A stretch of 64,000 nucleotides of DNA from Callaeas wilsoni (GCA_013398955.1 VWPU01002947.1:1-64000); one strand, 5' to 3'; positions 49,713 to 62,669 are shown, counted from the stretch's first letter. Program-made: numbers and translations. The notes: generated by a model not told the origin, from the sequence alone.

Positions 49713-51708
49713 AACACAAAGAAGAAATAATAATTCAAAAAACTATTAGAAGGAATAAAGAATATTGGTGCTTTGCATTTCTTTATACTTCAAAAGGGCC
49801 AATTGATCATCTTCTAGAAATTGGCTAGATTGACTAGCAGACTAAATGAACTTCTTGAATCCCTCTGGGCAATTCCTAGAGCAGACAGGGAAATGTGATG
49901 TGTGATGCAGGCCAAACTGAGGTCCTACAAATGTGTTCTCAGCCATTACTCATTTTAAGGGAGTGCAATGCACTCTTAAAGATTTGTAAAGTGCTTGAGA
50001 TTCTCTTACACAGGGTGTGAAAAATCATAAGTGTGTGTGAGAGCATGTGTGTCTGCACATGCTTCTTTTAGAGGGTTTTAATTTATGGACAGAGACTTTT
50101 GCACACAAATAAACACAACCATACATAGTTTCACGTCTTCCTGAATTAATCCATCTGGCCAGATCAGGGTGTCATGGACTGGATTCATTCAGATAGTGAA
50201 AGAGGAAAATAGAAGGATTAGTAAAGCAAAATGGAAAGTACAAGTTAACATGGGGAAGGTGTCTGGAGCCAGTCAATAGAAAACATATTTTAGAGTGTCA
50301 GATTTTGTCCCAGTATCTACCTAGCAGAACTCCTGACAGAGTTCCATCAGAGCAGTATCTGTGGGCTCCGTAGCACGTGATGTGGAAGCTTACACACAAT
50401 AACAGATGGTCCCCTGGGCAGCTATCTTCTGTCTGCTTTGCCTTGCTTTCTGTACTATCGCCGCAGCAGCAGTTATGAGAATGTGTCATGTGGAATAACA
50501 GCTGGATCATGTCACATTTCTGTCATGCCTTGACATTGGCTTCAAAAGCAGTGTTCTTCTTCTATGCTGAATTGAAGTTATAAAACTAGGTCCTTCCCAT
50601 GTGAATAAGTGTGATAAATAAAGGATATTGATTAAAAAAAAACAGGGGAAGGTAAAGTTCCTTAAATATTGCTAGCTAGGGAATTCAGCCCTATGGTTAA
50701 AGAACACTTGACAAAAGTGTTTTTATGCTTAAAACAAGCTTTTAGCAAATGAGGCAGTATTTCAGCAGGGTTTATTTAACATCATATGCAGTATGATCGA
50801 GTCTAGTAAAGGAGATAAATACAGAGTCTAATTGTTCAAATATCAACCCGCTGGTACACAGGCAGCCTTTTCATTGCTGCTTAACTAGCAAAACTGTGAC
50901 TCCTGTTACTCACAGAAAGTCAGAGTTTCTCACAAAAATGGCTGTGGTGACTAAAGCCATCTTACTCACTGCTTGCCGAGGAAACTCATCCCGACCCCCT
51001 GGAGTTCTCAGTGCCTGTGCTGTCATTGTCAGCAAGCTGTAGAAAAGCATCAAAAGAAAGATGTGTGACTAGAAATTGAAAATGGACCTAAAACTCCTCA
51101 AAAAGCAGCTGCTGAAGACCAGATCTGCCATCAGATGTTTGCAGATGTGAAAGCTGTCTCACCTTATTTTTCACCCAAAGCTTTTCTCTTATATGAAATA
51201 CAAGCATAGAGGCAAGCAATACAGAGCTGCAAAGTGGGCGCTGTACCTTACTCAGAAACTCACAGAATTTCTTCTGTGTCCTTCCCCTTACCTTTCCCCA
51301 GATTTAATAAAGTCTCTGCCTCCTGTGCACAGTGATATTCAACTTTGGTGATCATGATTTCGACACCTCCACGTTCATCCCCCTCTGTTAGGTTCCTGCT
51401 TACTTCAGCAGCATGGAATCAGGGCTTCACTGATGTCTTCTTAAAAGTCATTTTTGATATCTGCTCATCTGTTAACCTCTTCTTCCTCCTCCTAGCAGCT
51501 TTTACTGCAAGAGAGATTAAATGTAAGGACAAAACTTTTAAAGGAAACGTGGTATTCTTGGTTTCACTTGCTGGTGCATAAAAACTTGAGAGTGTGGGGT
51601 TGATTTCCAGGTACACAAACCACCTGCCAAGATCTTAGTGGACTTTATCAGTAAGATGGCTCTGTTCTCTGCTTGTGCCTGACTAGTCCAAAGGGCTTTT
51701 CTCTAGCC

Positions 51709-51722
51709 CAGATCATGATCTG
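51709..51722. promoter_or_regulatory. Perfect 14-bp palindrome CAGATCATGATCTG
   Basis: Exact reverse complement of itself. Possible dimer binding site. No factor assigned. Confidence 0.8.
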
Positions 51723-52087
51723 CAATCATTTATAGAACTGTTCAGGAAATTAAATTTCTTTTTCCCTGAAAAAATGCATACTTTTTTATTTCAGCAAAAT
51801 TATCCACAGTCAGAGACCAGAAAAAGCAGCCTACCAAGCCCTGCTGTTTCAATTACTGAAAACAAAACAAAAACCTCCAAAAAACTAAAACCATATTTAA
51901 TTTGCCAGCAACCTCAAGCACTGTCCCTAAGACTGAGTTTGTTTGTTTTAAAGTTCCTCTTCACTAAAAATTTTCGACTAGCTTTTAATGAACAGGAACC
52001 TGGACCTGCTGTTTTTGAAGGCAACAGGAGATCTAGCACAGGATCAGTCCTTAAGTGATCAAAATGTGGCCTTCCCAAGATGATCTC

Positions 52088-52110
52088 TTGTGTAGAAATA
52101 ATCTACACAA
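52088..52110. repeat. Inverted repeat, 9-bp stem
   Basis: TTGTGTAGA (52088-52096) and TCTACACAA (52102-52110) around a five-base loop; exact match. Confidence 0.85.
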
Positions 52111-53063
52111 ACTCACAGAAAAAAAAAATAGATTTGAGAGAACATAAAAAATACATTGAATAAGAGGCAGCAGATTTTCTCAGCATAGACATCTGTAAAT
52201 TAACGAAGTTGCAGTTTAAACAAAACTTGTCAGAAGGAGTGTGTCCTGTTACATATTCTTTTTGGCTTCAAACACTACAGATAAAGATGCAATACCTGTT
52301 CCTTTCCACAGCACCCAGAACAAACAGTACTGACCTTCCTCAGCATTTTAATGCATCAGTATTGACCTGTTCCTCTGAAACCACTAATCCTTGACTACTT
52401 CTGAATGACACAGAATATTAAAAGAGATTTCCTCTTGAGCCCAGTAAAGAGTTTGAAATCCTTCCAACTCTGCTAGCCTGCTAATCCTTAAATTATATAT
52501 GTTTTTTTAATCTGGCCTAAGTGTATGTCTCTGCTTTTAGTCACTGACAGACATGCTTTCATTTTGGTCACTGTTATCCTGGAATTTCTTCAGCTGTACA
52601 GTGAATGGTAAGATACCTCTCTATGCTCATCCTGTGGCTACCATTAAAAAAAGGAGACTGGCTTTGATTTTTTTGAAATGGGTGCTTAGAAACAGTTCTG
52701 GAGCTGTGCGAAAAGACCTCCCAGAGATTCAGACTTCAAATAGCAACAATTCTTTGAATCTTTTAGAACATATTGGCCCTGGAATTTTATTTAGGCTCAA
52801 ATTTAGTGCCTGGACTTCACAAGCTTAGTGATCTACCTGTGGCTTGCAGGGCCAATACTGCGAGCCAGCAGGCAATCAGTCCATTGGAAAACTGCGTAAG
52901 TTATCTAAATCCAGCCTGCAGAAATCTAATCTTAACCAGAAGTTTGCACCCTTTGTCAGCACAGAACTCTTCCTTCTCCTCTCAGAAGTTTTCCAGATTG
53001 TATGTATCACATTTCATTAGGGACTCCTCTTAGTTTTTAAGTAGCCTTATGCTTTTTTTCACC

Positions 53064-53102
53064 TTTTTTTTTGTTGTTGTTTTTGGTTGTTTTTGTTGTT
53101 GG
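53064..53102 (+). repeat. T/TTG-rich low-complexity tract
   Basis: Mixed poly-T and TTG units over about 40 bases. Confidence 0.8.
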
Positions 53103-56100
53103 CCAGTTCTGTCAAGAGATTTCATAAGGTAACTTCATTAAACTTGAGGAAGTTACCACACTGACAGTTTGCAGTGTGTTGTGAAAGGTGTAGTGACTTG
53201 GAAAGTCTGACTCGTTGTCAAAATGAAATGTGCTAGTGCTGTGTGTAAAAACCCACTGGCCCCCCAGGGAAAACAATGAAAATATTCAGCAAAGACACAA
53301 GCCTGCCTTTGTATTGTGTGTTTTCTGTTTCTCCTCCTCTATCTTTTTGCTGTGGAGGCCCTCTGATAGAAAATTAAGGCTTTAGTTTTTTATTTCCTTG
53401 GTAAAGCAGAGCACAGAACTTGTCTCAATAACAAAACAGCCAAACGTGGGAGCATAGCTGCTCAAAGTGGTTAAGCTTCTCTCATTTGCAAGCAATCTGA
53501 GGTGCCTAAAGGAGTTGTGTTGCAAGGCAGCCTTCTTTGCAGAGTCCAAATGCTTGTCCATGCACTGACTCACACCAGGACCCTCATGTGCTCCTAGAGA
53601 TTCCCAAGATGTCTGGAACTGAAGAACATCTGTGCTAGAGCAAGTTCCCCCAGGACCTAGCTCTGTGAAAATGTTCCCTGTCAATATACCTGTTGTACGG
53701 GGTTTCTCACACCAGATGCTTAAGCTACAAGTGTTTATACTGGTTCCTACATCTAAGTGTGTTGCAGTGGAATGAAGATCACCTTTTATAAGCCAGAGAA
53801 ACTACCAAGGAGAAGAGGCGGTGGAATCATCTTGTCTTCCCTGTGTCCGTCACCACCGCTGTGGAACAGGAGCAGCTGCTGGTGAACTGTTAGCCCTTCA
53901 ATGCTCCTGAAGCCAAGATAAAAGCCATTTTTCCTTAAGGGCTTGCCTTTTTCTGTAGGTGATTCCCTGAGTCTGAACAATGCACTGAGCTCTACCTGAG
54001 TGTGCCTACAAGATATAAACTACACCAAGCTCCAGGAATTCCTAAAGAAGGTGGTTACTCCCTCTTCCGGTTTTGTGGTCAATTTGCCCATAAGAAATCC
54101 CTGCTGTTGATCTTTGTGGGAAGTGCTATAGGAGGGACTATACACAGTTCTTCAGAGGACAATACCTCACCTCTACTTGTACCTTAAACCTTTGAGGATA
54201 GGCTGAGAGATCCCACAGCCAAAAACAGGAGACAGTGCTGCAAAAGCAGCAGCTCAGTTCGCCTTTCTTTCTGTCACATTGTTATCTTGCAAGAAGACTG
54301 ATTAATGCCTTCAAAGACATCAGTGAAGCTAATGATACAGCATTCTTTTTTTTCTCTGTTTCTATCTAAGTGTACGAGGTACATTGGAATGTCATACTGC
54401 ATTTTGAGGTGAGAAAAACCTTCCTCGCTACAGTAGCTGATCAGGTTAGATCCTGACAAAGAGGGGCTTGTTCATTTGACTTTTCTTTCTGAAAAGTTGC
54501 TCTTATTTTCCCTAACCCGCATTAGAAAGTTCCTCAAGATAGTTTATGCCCAGTCTCAGCCACTCTTGTGACAGCTCTCTGGAGGTGGGGATGGTGCTGC
54601 TTGTACCCGGGAGGAACTACTGGTCCTTGCATTTTAGCCCAAATGAGTCTCTGCTGGATGAACCACTATTAAAAAACGAGTCCATGCTGACTCCTGAAAG
54701 AAAGATTAGCAGGTAGAAGTCCAAGATGACTGTGTCTGGCAACGCTTTCCCTGCTCTGCCATTACCAGACAAATAGCAGCACAAAATCTTCAGTGACAAA
54801 GCAGTCTGTTTTACAAAGCAGGAAGCATAAATTACACAAACATAACAGTGGACCTTTAAAAGCCAGTATTGCGAAAGCCATTTGCTGACTTCAAAACATG
54901 TTCTCCTTTGAATTTTTCCTCATCTGTTCAATTTGTACTCATTGTTCTTAACAAACCCAAAGAAGCAATACCAATGAAGTTGCAACAGACGACATTAAAA
55001 GCAGCAGGAGGTCAAAGCCAAACAAGACTGTTGGAAACTAATTTGTTCTTTTATTTTCTTTTTCATTAGGAAGCCATTCATCCTCAATTGATAAGCAAGA
55101 GGGGATATTGATGAAGCATCTAGGAGAAGACAGCAGTTTTATTTCTGTTGCACCTCTGCTGCAGCTCTCCCTTTAAATGCAGCAGGTGCACATGTCCATG
55201 GTGTCCTCCCTTTACCCCAAAGGAAACCATAAAGGAAATTTAGGTGGGAGTGGATGATACAGCTGTCTGTCAATTGCTGCTAATCCACTAGAGGCCCTTG
55301 TGACACAGAGTAAAGGGTGCTTGGCAGAGCGTTGACTCCCGTGCTGCTCGGGCCGTCCTCTTCGCTCAGCTCACAGCGATGAGCCGGGAGTTTATTTAGT
55401 GGCTATTCAAGGAGCAGTGGAGTGGAAAAGTGATTCCTCTGGATGTTGTGAAGTTTCCCATGTATTATGGAGGAATTTCTGCTGGGCAGCAGCATTGACT
55501 TGTGCGTGTAGTTCATGTGCCAGCAACATGGAGTGTATCTTACTGTGGCATTTTGGACGCGATGTGCAGTACTGTACAATTATTTGGAATCTAGAAATCA
55601 TCCCGACAATTTCTTCTTTACTTACAGTGGTTTAAAAAAGTGTTTGCCTAAGGATTGTTGAGAAAACACTGTGGTGGCAGTTAGAAGCCAGCTAATTTGC
55701 ACTCTCTCACTCATCTGTGAAAATGGGTGAAGAAAAAGGTGATTTTTGAAGAAATGTGTTTCCACTGGGATGGATAGTGAGCTGTCAGAAAATTTAAATT
55801 TACTGGTGATGCAAAGAGAACCCTGGCAACCAGAGAAGGGGAGAAAAGGAGTGAAATCAGGACAAATACAGCTGTCAGGAGGATAAGACTATAGTCAGAA
55901 AGGAAGAAAAAGGGATATCCAAGGGGGCAAGGCTTCTTGCCATATAAGCCTGTACATCAGAGGGCGGACAAGTGATGATCTCTAACAACTCCTAGGCCAG
56001 CTGTCAGAAGAAAGATCTGATGTATTTTGTCATTTCCATTTGTCCCTGCAGCTGCTTGAAGGTACAGCAACAGCACTGAAATGTTTTAAGTCACTCAACC

Positions 56101-57065
56101 AACTCTGGTCTTCCATTGAAGAGGAACAGTGCCAGATTGGCTAATTAATATTAGTGAGATGATGCTTCAACTCTTTTCTGCTATGTACTATACACTATAA
56201 AACACACACAAGACTTTTTTAAAAATAAATACATATATGAAGATAATATTTCAGAAATCAGTACAAAAAGGTTTAATATTTGCATTTAAAAAATACCAGA
56301 AGGAGAGAGACACTGCATTGTCATTGTGGCAAACGGATTGTTTCTTGTGGTAGCAATATCATAATCTTTCTTGTGCTGGGATTCAGGGAACAGCAAACCT
56401 AATGAGCCTTTCTCTAATCTTCCTGAGAGTGGCGTAACCCAGGAACAATTCCACTGTAGCCAACAAACCCGATAATCATGTAAGTTGAGGTATGTGGATG
56501 TAGGCTCAGGCTCCCTGTCTCAGGGGAAACATGGAGATTGCCTTTCTTGCCTCCTTTACTTGAAGCACCCGGAAACATATCTCTGTGTGGAAAATACATC
56601 TCTGGAAAACAGGACAGCTACTTAGATGTCTGAAGGGACTGATCACACTTGTTTTTAAGGCATTGGCTGCTCACTGTGTCACGGTGTTGGGAAACATGGC
56701 CAGAGAGCGGCTGCCAACATCAAGTTGAAAATTAAGGGAAGCACAGAAAACCAATTAATTACTCAAAACCTAAACTTTTTATTTATAAAATTTACATACA
56801 TGTGTTTTCAGACAAGACTATTCCAAGGGGTATGAGAGAGCAAGAGAGCGTAAAAAAGGAATGCTTGCTAGATAGGCAGGATTTTTAAAAAATAGAAATA
56901 CATTAATTTAATGAATAAAGCATTGAGTGTGCACTGTAGGCCCTGTGTTTTTAAAGATTTAGAAAGCTAATATAATATGAATCCAGCCATATAATCCTGT
57001 GTTCAAAAAATGTGAAATAATAATAACAATGTAACCTCATCCTCTGTATTTTCTCATTTCCTTAG
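53103..57065. other. Noncoding stretch
   Basis: No gene recognised. A small group of CpGs occurs at 55325-55390, too sparse for an island. A CTCF-like motif is at 55954-55967. 56200-56300 is AT-rich and holds a perfect octamer ATTTGCAT at 56278-56285. Confidence 0.5.
55954..55967 (+). promoter_or_regulatory. CTCF-like motif, plus orientation
   Basis: ACATCAGAGGGCGG fits 12 of 14 positions of the CTCF core, with an intact CAGAGGGCG centre containing a CpG at the position where methylation can block binding. Motif match by eye. Confidence 0.4.
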
Positions 57066-57159
57066 GGCCACAGTTTCAAAAGGACTTAAAAAACATAGCA
57101 ACAACGCATTCCAACACTTCCCTCTGAATATGGGAAAGCACCCTGCCCTCCAAACCTAG
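57066..57159 (+). other. Candidate spliced noncoding exon (94 nt)
   Basis: A textbook 3' splice site (TGTATTTTCTCATTTCCTTAG ending at 57065; the last 20 bases are almost all pyrimidine) is followed 94 bases later by CCTAG then GTAAGTGA, a strong 5' splice site. Every forward frame carries a stop; one stop is the TAG formed by the last three exon bases. That fits a lncRNA or untranslated exon. Splicing itself is inferred. Confidence 0.4.
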
Positions 57160-60100
57160 GTAAGTGATGACATGCTCGATAGCTCCAGCCTTTTCCTCCA
57201 CAAGCTGTCAGAGGAATGGGTCACATGTGTGTGTCACAGGGGTCAGGTCTTTATTTCAGGTTTTGGGCCTGGTCCAGCAAGCACTGAAAATTAGGCTTGG
57301 GCTTTGTTATCTGAAGAATTTTCATGGGTTTTCACTGAAACACTGTGTGGTACTTAGCGCTGCTACCAATAAGGTTTGCGGAATTGAGCTCTTCTGCAAA
57401 CTTGGATATTTACCTGCCTACACAAGAGTGCATTTCCTCTTAGACTCAAAGGTACCCTCTCCAAGTTGTTCTTTTAAATGACCTGTGAGACCCTCATCCT
57501 GTGATAACACCACCCTGCCTTCCCCAGGCAGATTCCTGTATCCACATGGCAGCCTTGGGCTCCTTCTGGGCTCATGGACAGCCTCAGGGATCTATCAGCA
57601 TGGAGCTTGCTGGAAGATGGATGGCTCAGAGAAAAGTGAGGGAAGAGTCAGACTTTGTTGGAAGTGTTTAGCAGCTTCTCTTGGGAAAGCTAGGAAAAGC
57701 CTGAATAACTGACAGGAGCAGGAGCAGGCATGGTCAGACCTCTAAAGCAAACTCTTGACTAAATTTGAAGGGTCCTGTGGACCTCAGTAAAGCAGAACAA
57801 AAATGCTGTCTTTTAGTAATGATCATGAGCATCTCTGCTTGTGCTGACTATTTTATTCATGATTCTTGGATGTATTTATGGGTTGTTTGGAGGGGGTTTT
57901 TTGTGGCCTTGAATAAACTGAGGCATTAGAAAGCATTTGACAGCTGATTTTGTGCAGATCTGGATCCATAATCTAACAATCCTGATCACTAACTAGACAG
58001 CTGCTTCACAGTGCATCCAGAGCAAAAAAAAAAATCGTCTTTATTTAAGCAACATAAACTAAACTCTATTTCTTGCTTTGGTGGTTTGCTTTATTTGAAG
58101 ATACTTGGATCTGTGTTTCTCCTGTCTTTGAATCTTCTAGAGCAGAATCAACTCCTTTGCAGGAGTCTTGGTCTTGAGTAACTTCTGGAAATTAATTTAA
58201 TTGGATCCACTCCTTTATTTTCAAAATCGAGGGATGAAAAATTATTTTGAACTGTTGTTTCATTAACTAATTTTGGTTCAGGTAAACCTTCTGAGGGATT
58301 TGGCTGTGCTTATGATTTTGTAATAAATATTTAAAATACTACTCTCAAACAGTCTCTCCCCAGCTAGGACAAAGCCACACCATCACCACCACCACATTTT
58401 GGTGACTTCAGCAGCACGTGTTATGACAGAAATGCTTCAGTCTTGAGAGTAGCCACTTCCTTATTTTTTTAATTGTCTCTTTGTGCCAAGAATGTTTGCC
58501 TTTCTTCTTCTTTTATACGCACGAAACAAAGTTCTCCATTACATTGTGCTTCAAATCTGCATTTTCCAGTGCCTGGAAAAGACTTCTTCTCAGCCCACGC
58601 TGTAGCCTTCTGGAGTAAAGCTTTTTGTATGCAGTGAGGAGTGCATCATGCTTTGGCCATAACTGGAATGTGCACAGCTTTGTGAAGTTTCTCAGAATGA
58701 CTCAAAGAGTGGAAGCAAATAAAAAACCACAGAGATATTTGTATCTTCAATGTGCTTCAAGTAACTGCATTATTACCACAGTGCCGCTGAGGCTTCCCAT
58801 TTTTGCAGATTGCACATTGTCACCACTTCCTAAATAGCTGTGTTTATTTATTGAAACGGCAGAGTTTTATTTAACACCTCATGTAAAAAACACTTCTCCT
58901 TATCCAAGTCATTGAGGCTCACATCTCCAGATTTCGGTGCCCATAGTAACACACCATAATCCTTATTTAGACATGCATTGCAAGTAGCCTCATTTTTAAA
59001 GTTTGCCTGGCTTTGAAATTAGGACCCAACTCATGAGCACAGTTAAAATGTCAAGTGACACGAGAGTCTCAGACTGTGACAGGGACTGCCACCAGAACAC
59101 TCATATAATTATAAATAAAGCATAAGCTTGAGTGAAGTGCTGGATTTGAGGTTTTGTTGCCTGCGACTGACACACATGGAATTGAGGTGATATTGCTGTA
59201 GGATTGCGAGTTATGTGGTCATGTCTCATTGAAAGGGAAGTTAAAGGTGTAATTCCTATCAGCTTCTCCCAGGATTCCAGCATTGGCACTTAGATTTGGA
59301 AATGTTATTGTGGACATTGTCGTGTGCTCAGTCATTTAATCCCAGAGTCACTGAAGGGAAATATTTCAGGAGAAGCTGGGAGCTAGTCAGAATTTTGGTG
59401 AGAAATACCAGAGCTCTCTTCCCTTACAAAAGGAGAATGTGTTAAAATTATTTTTTGACTGTGACAGGCCACACACTTGCTGCCATCATCTTGAATGCAA
59501 TGTGACTGGTGTTGGAGGCTGGCAGGCAGACACGCAGTGGGCTGGGTCCAGAGGAACCACGGCAGCAGCTGCAAATCTGCGCAGGGTGGCTAACAGCTGC
59601 TGTGTCGGAGAACCACAGCACTCCTGGTATGAGAAATGAAGAGCAGTGAGTTGGGGAAGTGGCACATTTTAGGTTTTAATTTTGCAGGTCGAAGCCCCTG
59701 CCAAGGCTACAGTGTCAGACAAAACCACAGAATTTCAAAATGTGCCTTAACAGCAAACCGAAAAATCAATATGCCTTCCTCATTTTCCTGGAGCATGACA
59801 GAAAACCCAGTTAGTCAATAGATGTCTTTCTGCCCATTTTAGGGAGCACTGTATAAGATCCTGATAAAATAATGGCAAAAATAAACAGGAAAATAAAGGA
59901 ATCTACTCTGATACGGAGGGCACCTCTCTGATAGAAGTTTTGTGCCCTGTAAATAGACAAAGCACTGCAGACTTGCACTTCAGACCCCAGCAGAAATGCG
60001 TGTCAAGGACTGTCTACTTGAGTTCATTGCTGCATGGGAGATCAAGTAAGTAAATACTGAACTGTAAACCTCTGTCTGTTTACAAAAGGGCACAACAGTA

Positions 60101-60314
60101 GATAAAAGCGTAGTAAATTGTGAGAGATTGGATTGACAGCACTGGAGAAATCTTGGTTGGTAACTATACTTAGATGGCCAAGATGCTAAGGGTACTTCTA
60201 TGACAAAAGTGTGTTCAAGAAAACATTGGCAGATTGAAAGGAAATGATAAGGGAGTAAATTATTTACACAATTTTATTCAGCTACCTGTAATTGTGGTTT
60301 ATAATGAAAATAGG
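57160..60314. other. Noncoding stretch
   Basis: No gene recognised. CAC-rich microsatellite-like words at 58378-58395. At 59991-60044 a segment beginning CAGAAATGCG and ending ATCAA before GTAAGTAA is open for about 17 codons from an ATG (reads MRVKDCLLEF...), but the acceptor lacks a good pyrimidine tract and no family is recognised. Confidence 0.5.
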
Positions 60315-60330
60315 AGGTCAAATTTGATCT
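60315..60330. promoter_or_regulatory. Inverted AGGTCA-type repeat, 4-base spacer
   Basis: AGGTCA-AATT-TGATCT: two nuclear-receptor half-site-like words in inverted order, 14 of 16 bases symmetric. Lies in an AT-rich stretch with TGTGGTTT (RUNX-like) just upstream. Low support. Confidence 0.3.
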
Positions 60331-61649
60331 CTGTATGAGCGCAGCTCCATAGATCTGGCTTGGAAGCTACGAATAATTTATATGAAGATAAATGACAATG
60401 TTTAAATTATTTGTTGTTTGCATGGATTTATGTTAATTCACATATACACACCTACTTGCACTTTTCACACATACAACAATGGAAGTTTTGCAGACAAAAC
60501 CGAAAATACAGTCTCTGAGTCAGGCTGCTTCTACCACTGTGTTAGTGAAATTTCTAATCATCATCTCATGACAATAGTTTCAAGGGATTTATGAAAAAGT
60601 AGCAGAGAATACACTTTTCTGTAATTTACTATTTCCTGTAATTCATCATACCATTTTTTCCCCAAATTGCTTTGACTCTTTTTCAGGAGTATCATATATC
60701 ACAGTCCAACTACTAGTGACCCTCTTCCAGCTGATATTCTTCTGCCTCTGTGCATAGTTTATTACTGTTTCACTGCAAAGACAATTACGAAAGGTAAAGC
60801 AAGAGACAACGTGGCTGGGTAGGAGAGTTGACTAGAAGGCTCCCTCTGTGGGGCTTTGGTTTACCAAAAATCCCAAAGAGTTAGTCAAGAACTTTGGGTG
60901 TCATGGAACAGGTAAGTGAAATTCTATAGTACAGGCTGCACAGAAAGTCAGAGCGGATAGTCTGCTCATCCTTTCTGGTTTCATGACACTTCAAACCTAC
61001 TTCAAATCTATCGAAACCACTGGCAAACGTTAAGCACAGCCCCACCAAGTACATTTGGAATGGATGCACCTTTAAAAAAGCATAGGCAATGATGTTGAAA
61101 CAAAGCAGAAATAAAGGTGACAACATCAAGAAGGAAATGCAAAGTAACAAATAATTCGAAGGCTGGCTACGGTAGGAGACTGCATTAGCTGCTTTGCCTT
61201 CAAAGCTGACTAGTGCCACAAACTCTCTGTTTTTTGAGTGGTTTCTTTAGTAGAAAATGAGAAATAAGAGGATATTTTCAGGGGGAGGGGTGTGTTGCTA
61301 CCCATAAATAAAAAACAAGCCATAATTTTATGAGGACAGAAATTACCATCTATAGGGAATAATATGAACATATTGAAGGCAGTGTTCCAGAGTTTTTGGA
61401 TTCCCACCCATGGGTTTTGATACGCAATGTTAGTACCATTACAGCTAGGCCGCTCAAACATATAGATGAGGAAATACAGATTAGGATGCAATGTTTATCA
61501 CGTCTTTTTCAAATCTGCTCTTTCCCTATGTATTTATGTACGCTTGGAATCATTTAGCATTCCCGGCACTTACTTGAGGAATGACTGCACTCTCAATAAT
61601 CTTCCTATTGTGGCAGAAGATGATAAAATAATTAACGAGCTAGCTGGGA
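60331..61649. other. Noncoding stretch
   Basis: No gene or named repeat recognised. A minus-strand frame of about 110 codons at 60881-61219 contains a hydrophobic stretch but no recognisable domain; frames of this length are expected by chance over 64 kb. Confidence 0.5.
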
Positions 61650-61752
61650 GCTGGAGATTTCACATTCAGTTTCCAGCACTGACACAATCTTCCTGTATGA
61701 CCCTGGGTAAGTCACGCAATCTTTCTGTCACCCAGTTCCTCATCTGTGCTTT
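61650..61752 (+). repeat. MIR SINE fossil, well preserved
   Basis: CAGCACTGACACAATCTTCC, TGTATGACCCTGGGTAAGTC, ACGCAATCTTTCTGTCACCC and AGTTCCTCATCTGTG follow the MIR core closely ('tgccacttactagctgtgtgaccttgggcaagtcacttaacctctctgtgcctcagtttcctcatctgt'-type order, recalled in pieces). MIR-class elements are older than the bird-mammal split and rarely stay this readable in birds. Confidence 0.75.
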
Positions 61753-62610
61753 GACTATGTGGAAAAATGAAGCATTTCTGTTTATCTCTCCGAAAAGGCA
61801 TCTCTGCTGTCACACCTGCCAAGTGCATCCTGATCCCCAGCACACTTATTAATGCCCCTCTCTGAGTAGCACAGCAAAAGTCAGTCTGAGTAACCAGAAC
61901 TCACCCACACAAAGATTTTTAGAAACTTGCAAGTACAGCAAGGAACTGGCATGGCTCTGAGTTACCACTCCATGAGCTCATGTCCCCCCTGGTGGGTGGT
62001 AACAGCTTGATGAAACTGTTACCAAGTGTATTCGTAGTTTTGGGAAAAGAAGTTTAGAGTAAACTGGAGCAGTTCTAGGAAACGGGAAGTGTTGTCACGC
62101 GTGTAGTAATTCCACAGCTTGTCAGAGATAAGTGCAGGGCACCAAGCGTGCAGTGTGCAGCACGCTGCTGGGCGGAACCAACGTGTTGGAGCTGTGCCAC
62201 AAAAGGTCTTCTCTTCACCCATATTAAAATGTAGATAATAAACCCAACAGCTGGAGGAGCAATTTGAGCCTTCCTTGGAGTCACACCTTTCCACCAATCA
62301 TTCTGAGGAACAGCTGGAATAGAAATAAAAATGCAAGAGGCCTCATCTGAAGAGGCAGCTTGGAGGTACTAACACGACATCTGAGAAACAGAGTCTCTCC
62401 TCCTATGTTGTCACGCTTTTCCTTTTATATGTTGTCTCAACACCTCAGCAGTACTAGAGCAACAGTAGGCATATGGACCATCCCTTCAGAGTTTATGGAA
62501 ACCACAAAATAGGAATCAACAGCACACCACTGCATTTCAAGGGCTGCTCAAACCTTTTTTCTGTATTAAAAGGCAAGAACTGACTTTTCTCTATTTTCAC
62601 CTCTTCACAG
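61753..62610. other. Noncoding stretch with CTCF-like site
   Basis: No gene recognised. The CTCF-like motif at 61982-61995 is the main point. GC-richer around 62080-62200, with no supported frame. Confidence 0.5.
61982..61995 (-). promoter_or_regulatory. CTCF-like motif, minus orientation (best match)
   Basis: Minus strand reads CCACCAGGGGGGAC, 13 of 14 positions of the CTCF core; only the C at position 12 is a G. The motif faces left, towards the plus-oriented site at 55954. Confidence 0.45.
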
Positions 62611-62669
62611 ATATCCAGATTCTCTTGCTGGAAACTGACTTTTCTCCAGGATTATGTGATCCATGTACA
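62611..62669 (+). other. Weak exon-like segment
   Basis: A good acceptor (CTATTTTCACCTCTTCACAG ending at 62610) precedes 59 bases ending at a moderate donor (GTACA then GTGAGC). Two of three frames are open, but no product is recognised. Donor is weaker than in the neighbouring candidates. Confidence 0.22.

Larger units (their letters stand above)
49713..53063. other. Noncoding stretch
   Basis: No gene recognised. A perfect 14-bp palindrome is at 51709-51722 and a 9-bp hairpin at 52088-52110. At 52541-52607 a 67-base segment lies between an acceptor-like TCTGCTTTTAG and a donor-like ATG-GTAAGA; one frame is open (it would begin SLTDMLSFW), but the product is not recognised and the acceptor is ordinary. 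Confidence 0.5.

Noticed and set aside
8101..56285. Octamer sites ATTTGCAT or its reverse at 8101, 34685, 42537, 43206 and 56278
   Set aside because: About two to four are expected by chance in AT-leaning DNA of this length; no clustering.
58378..58395. CAC repeats as a coding histidine run or CRISPR-like repeat
   Set aside because: Short microsatellite with no frame; no regularly spaced repeats anywhere in the window, so no CRISPR array.
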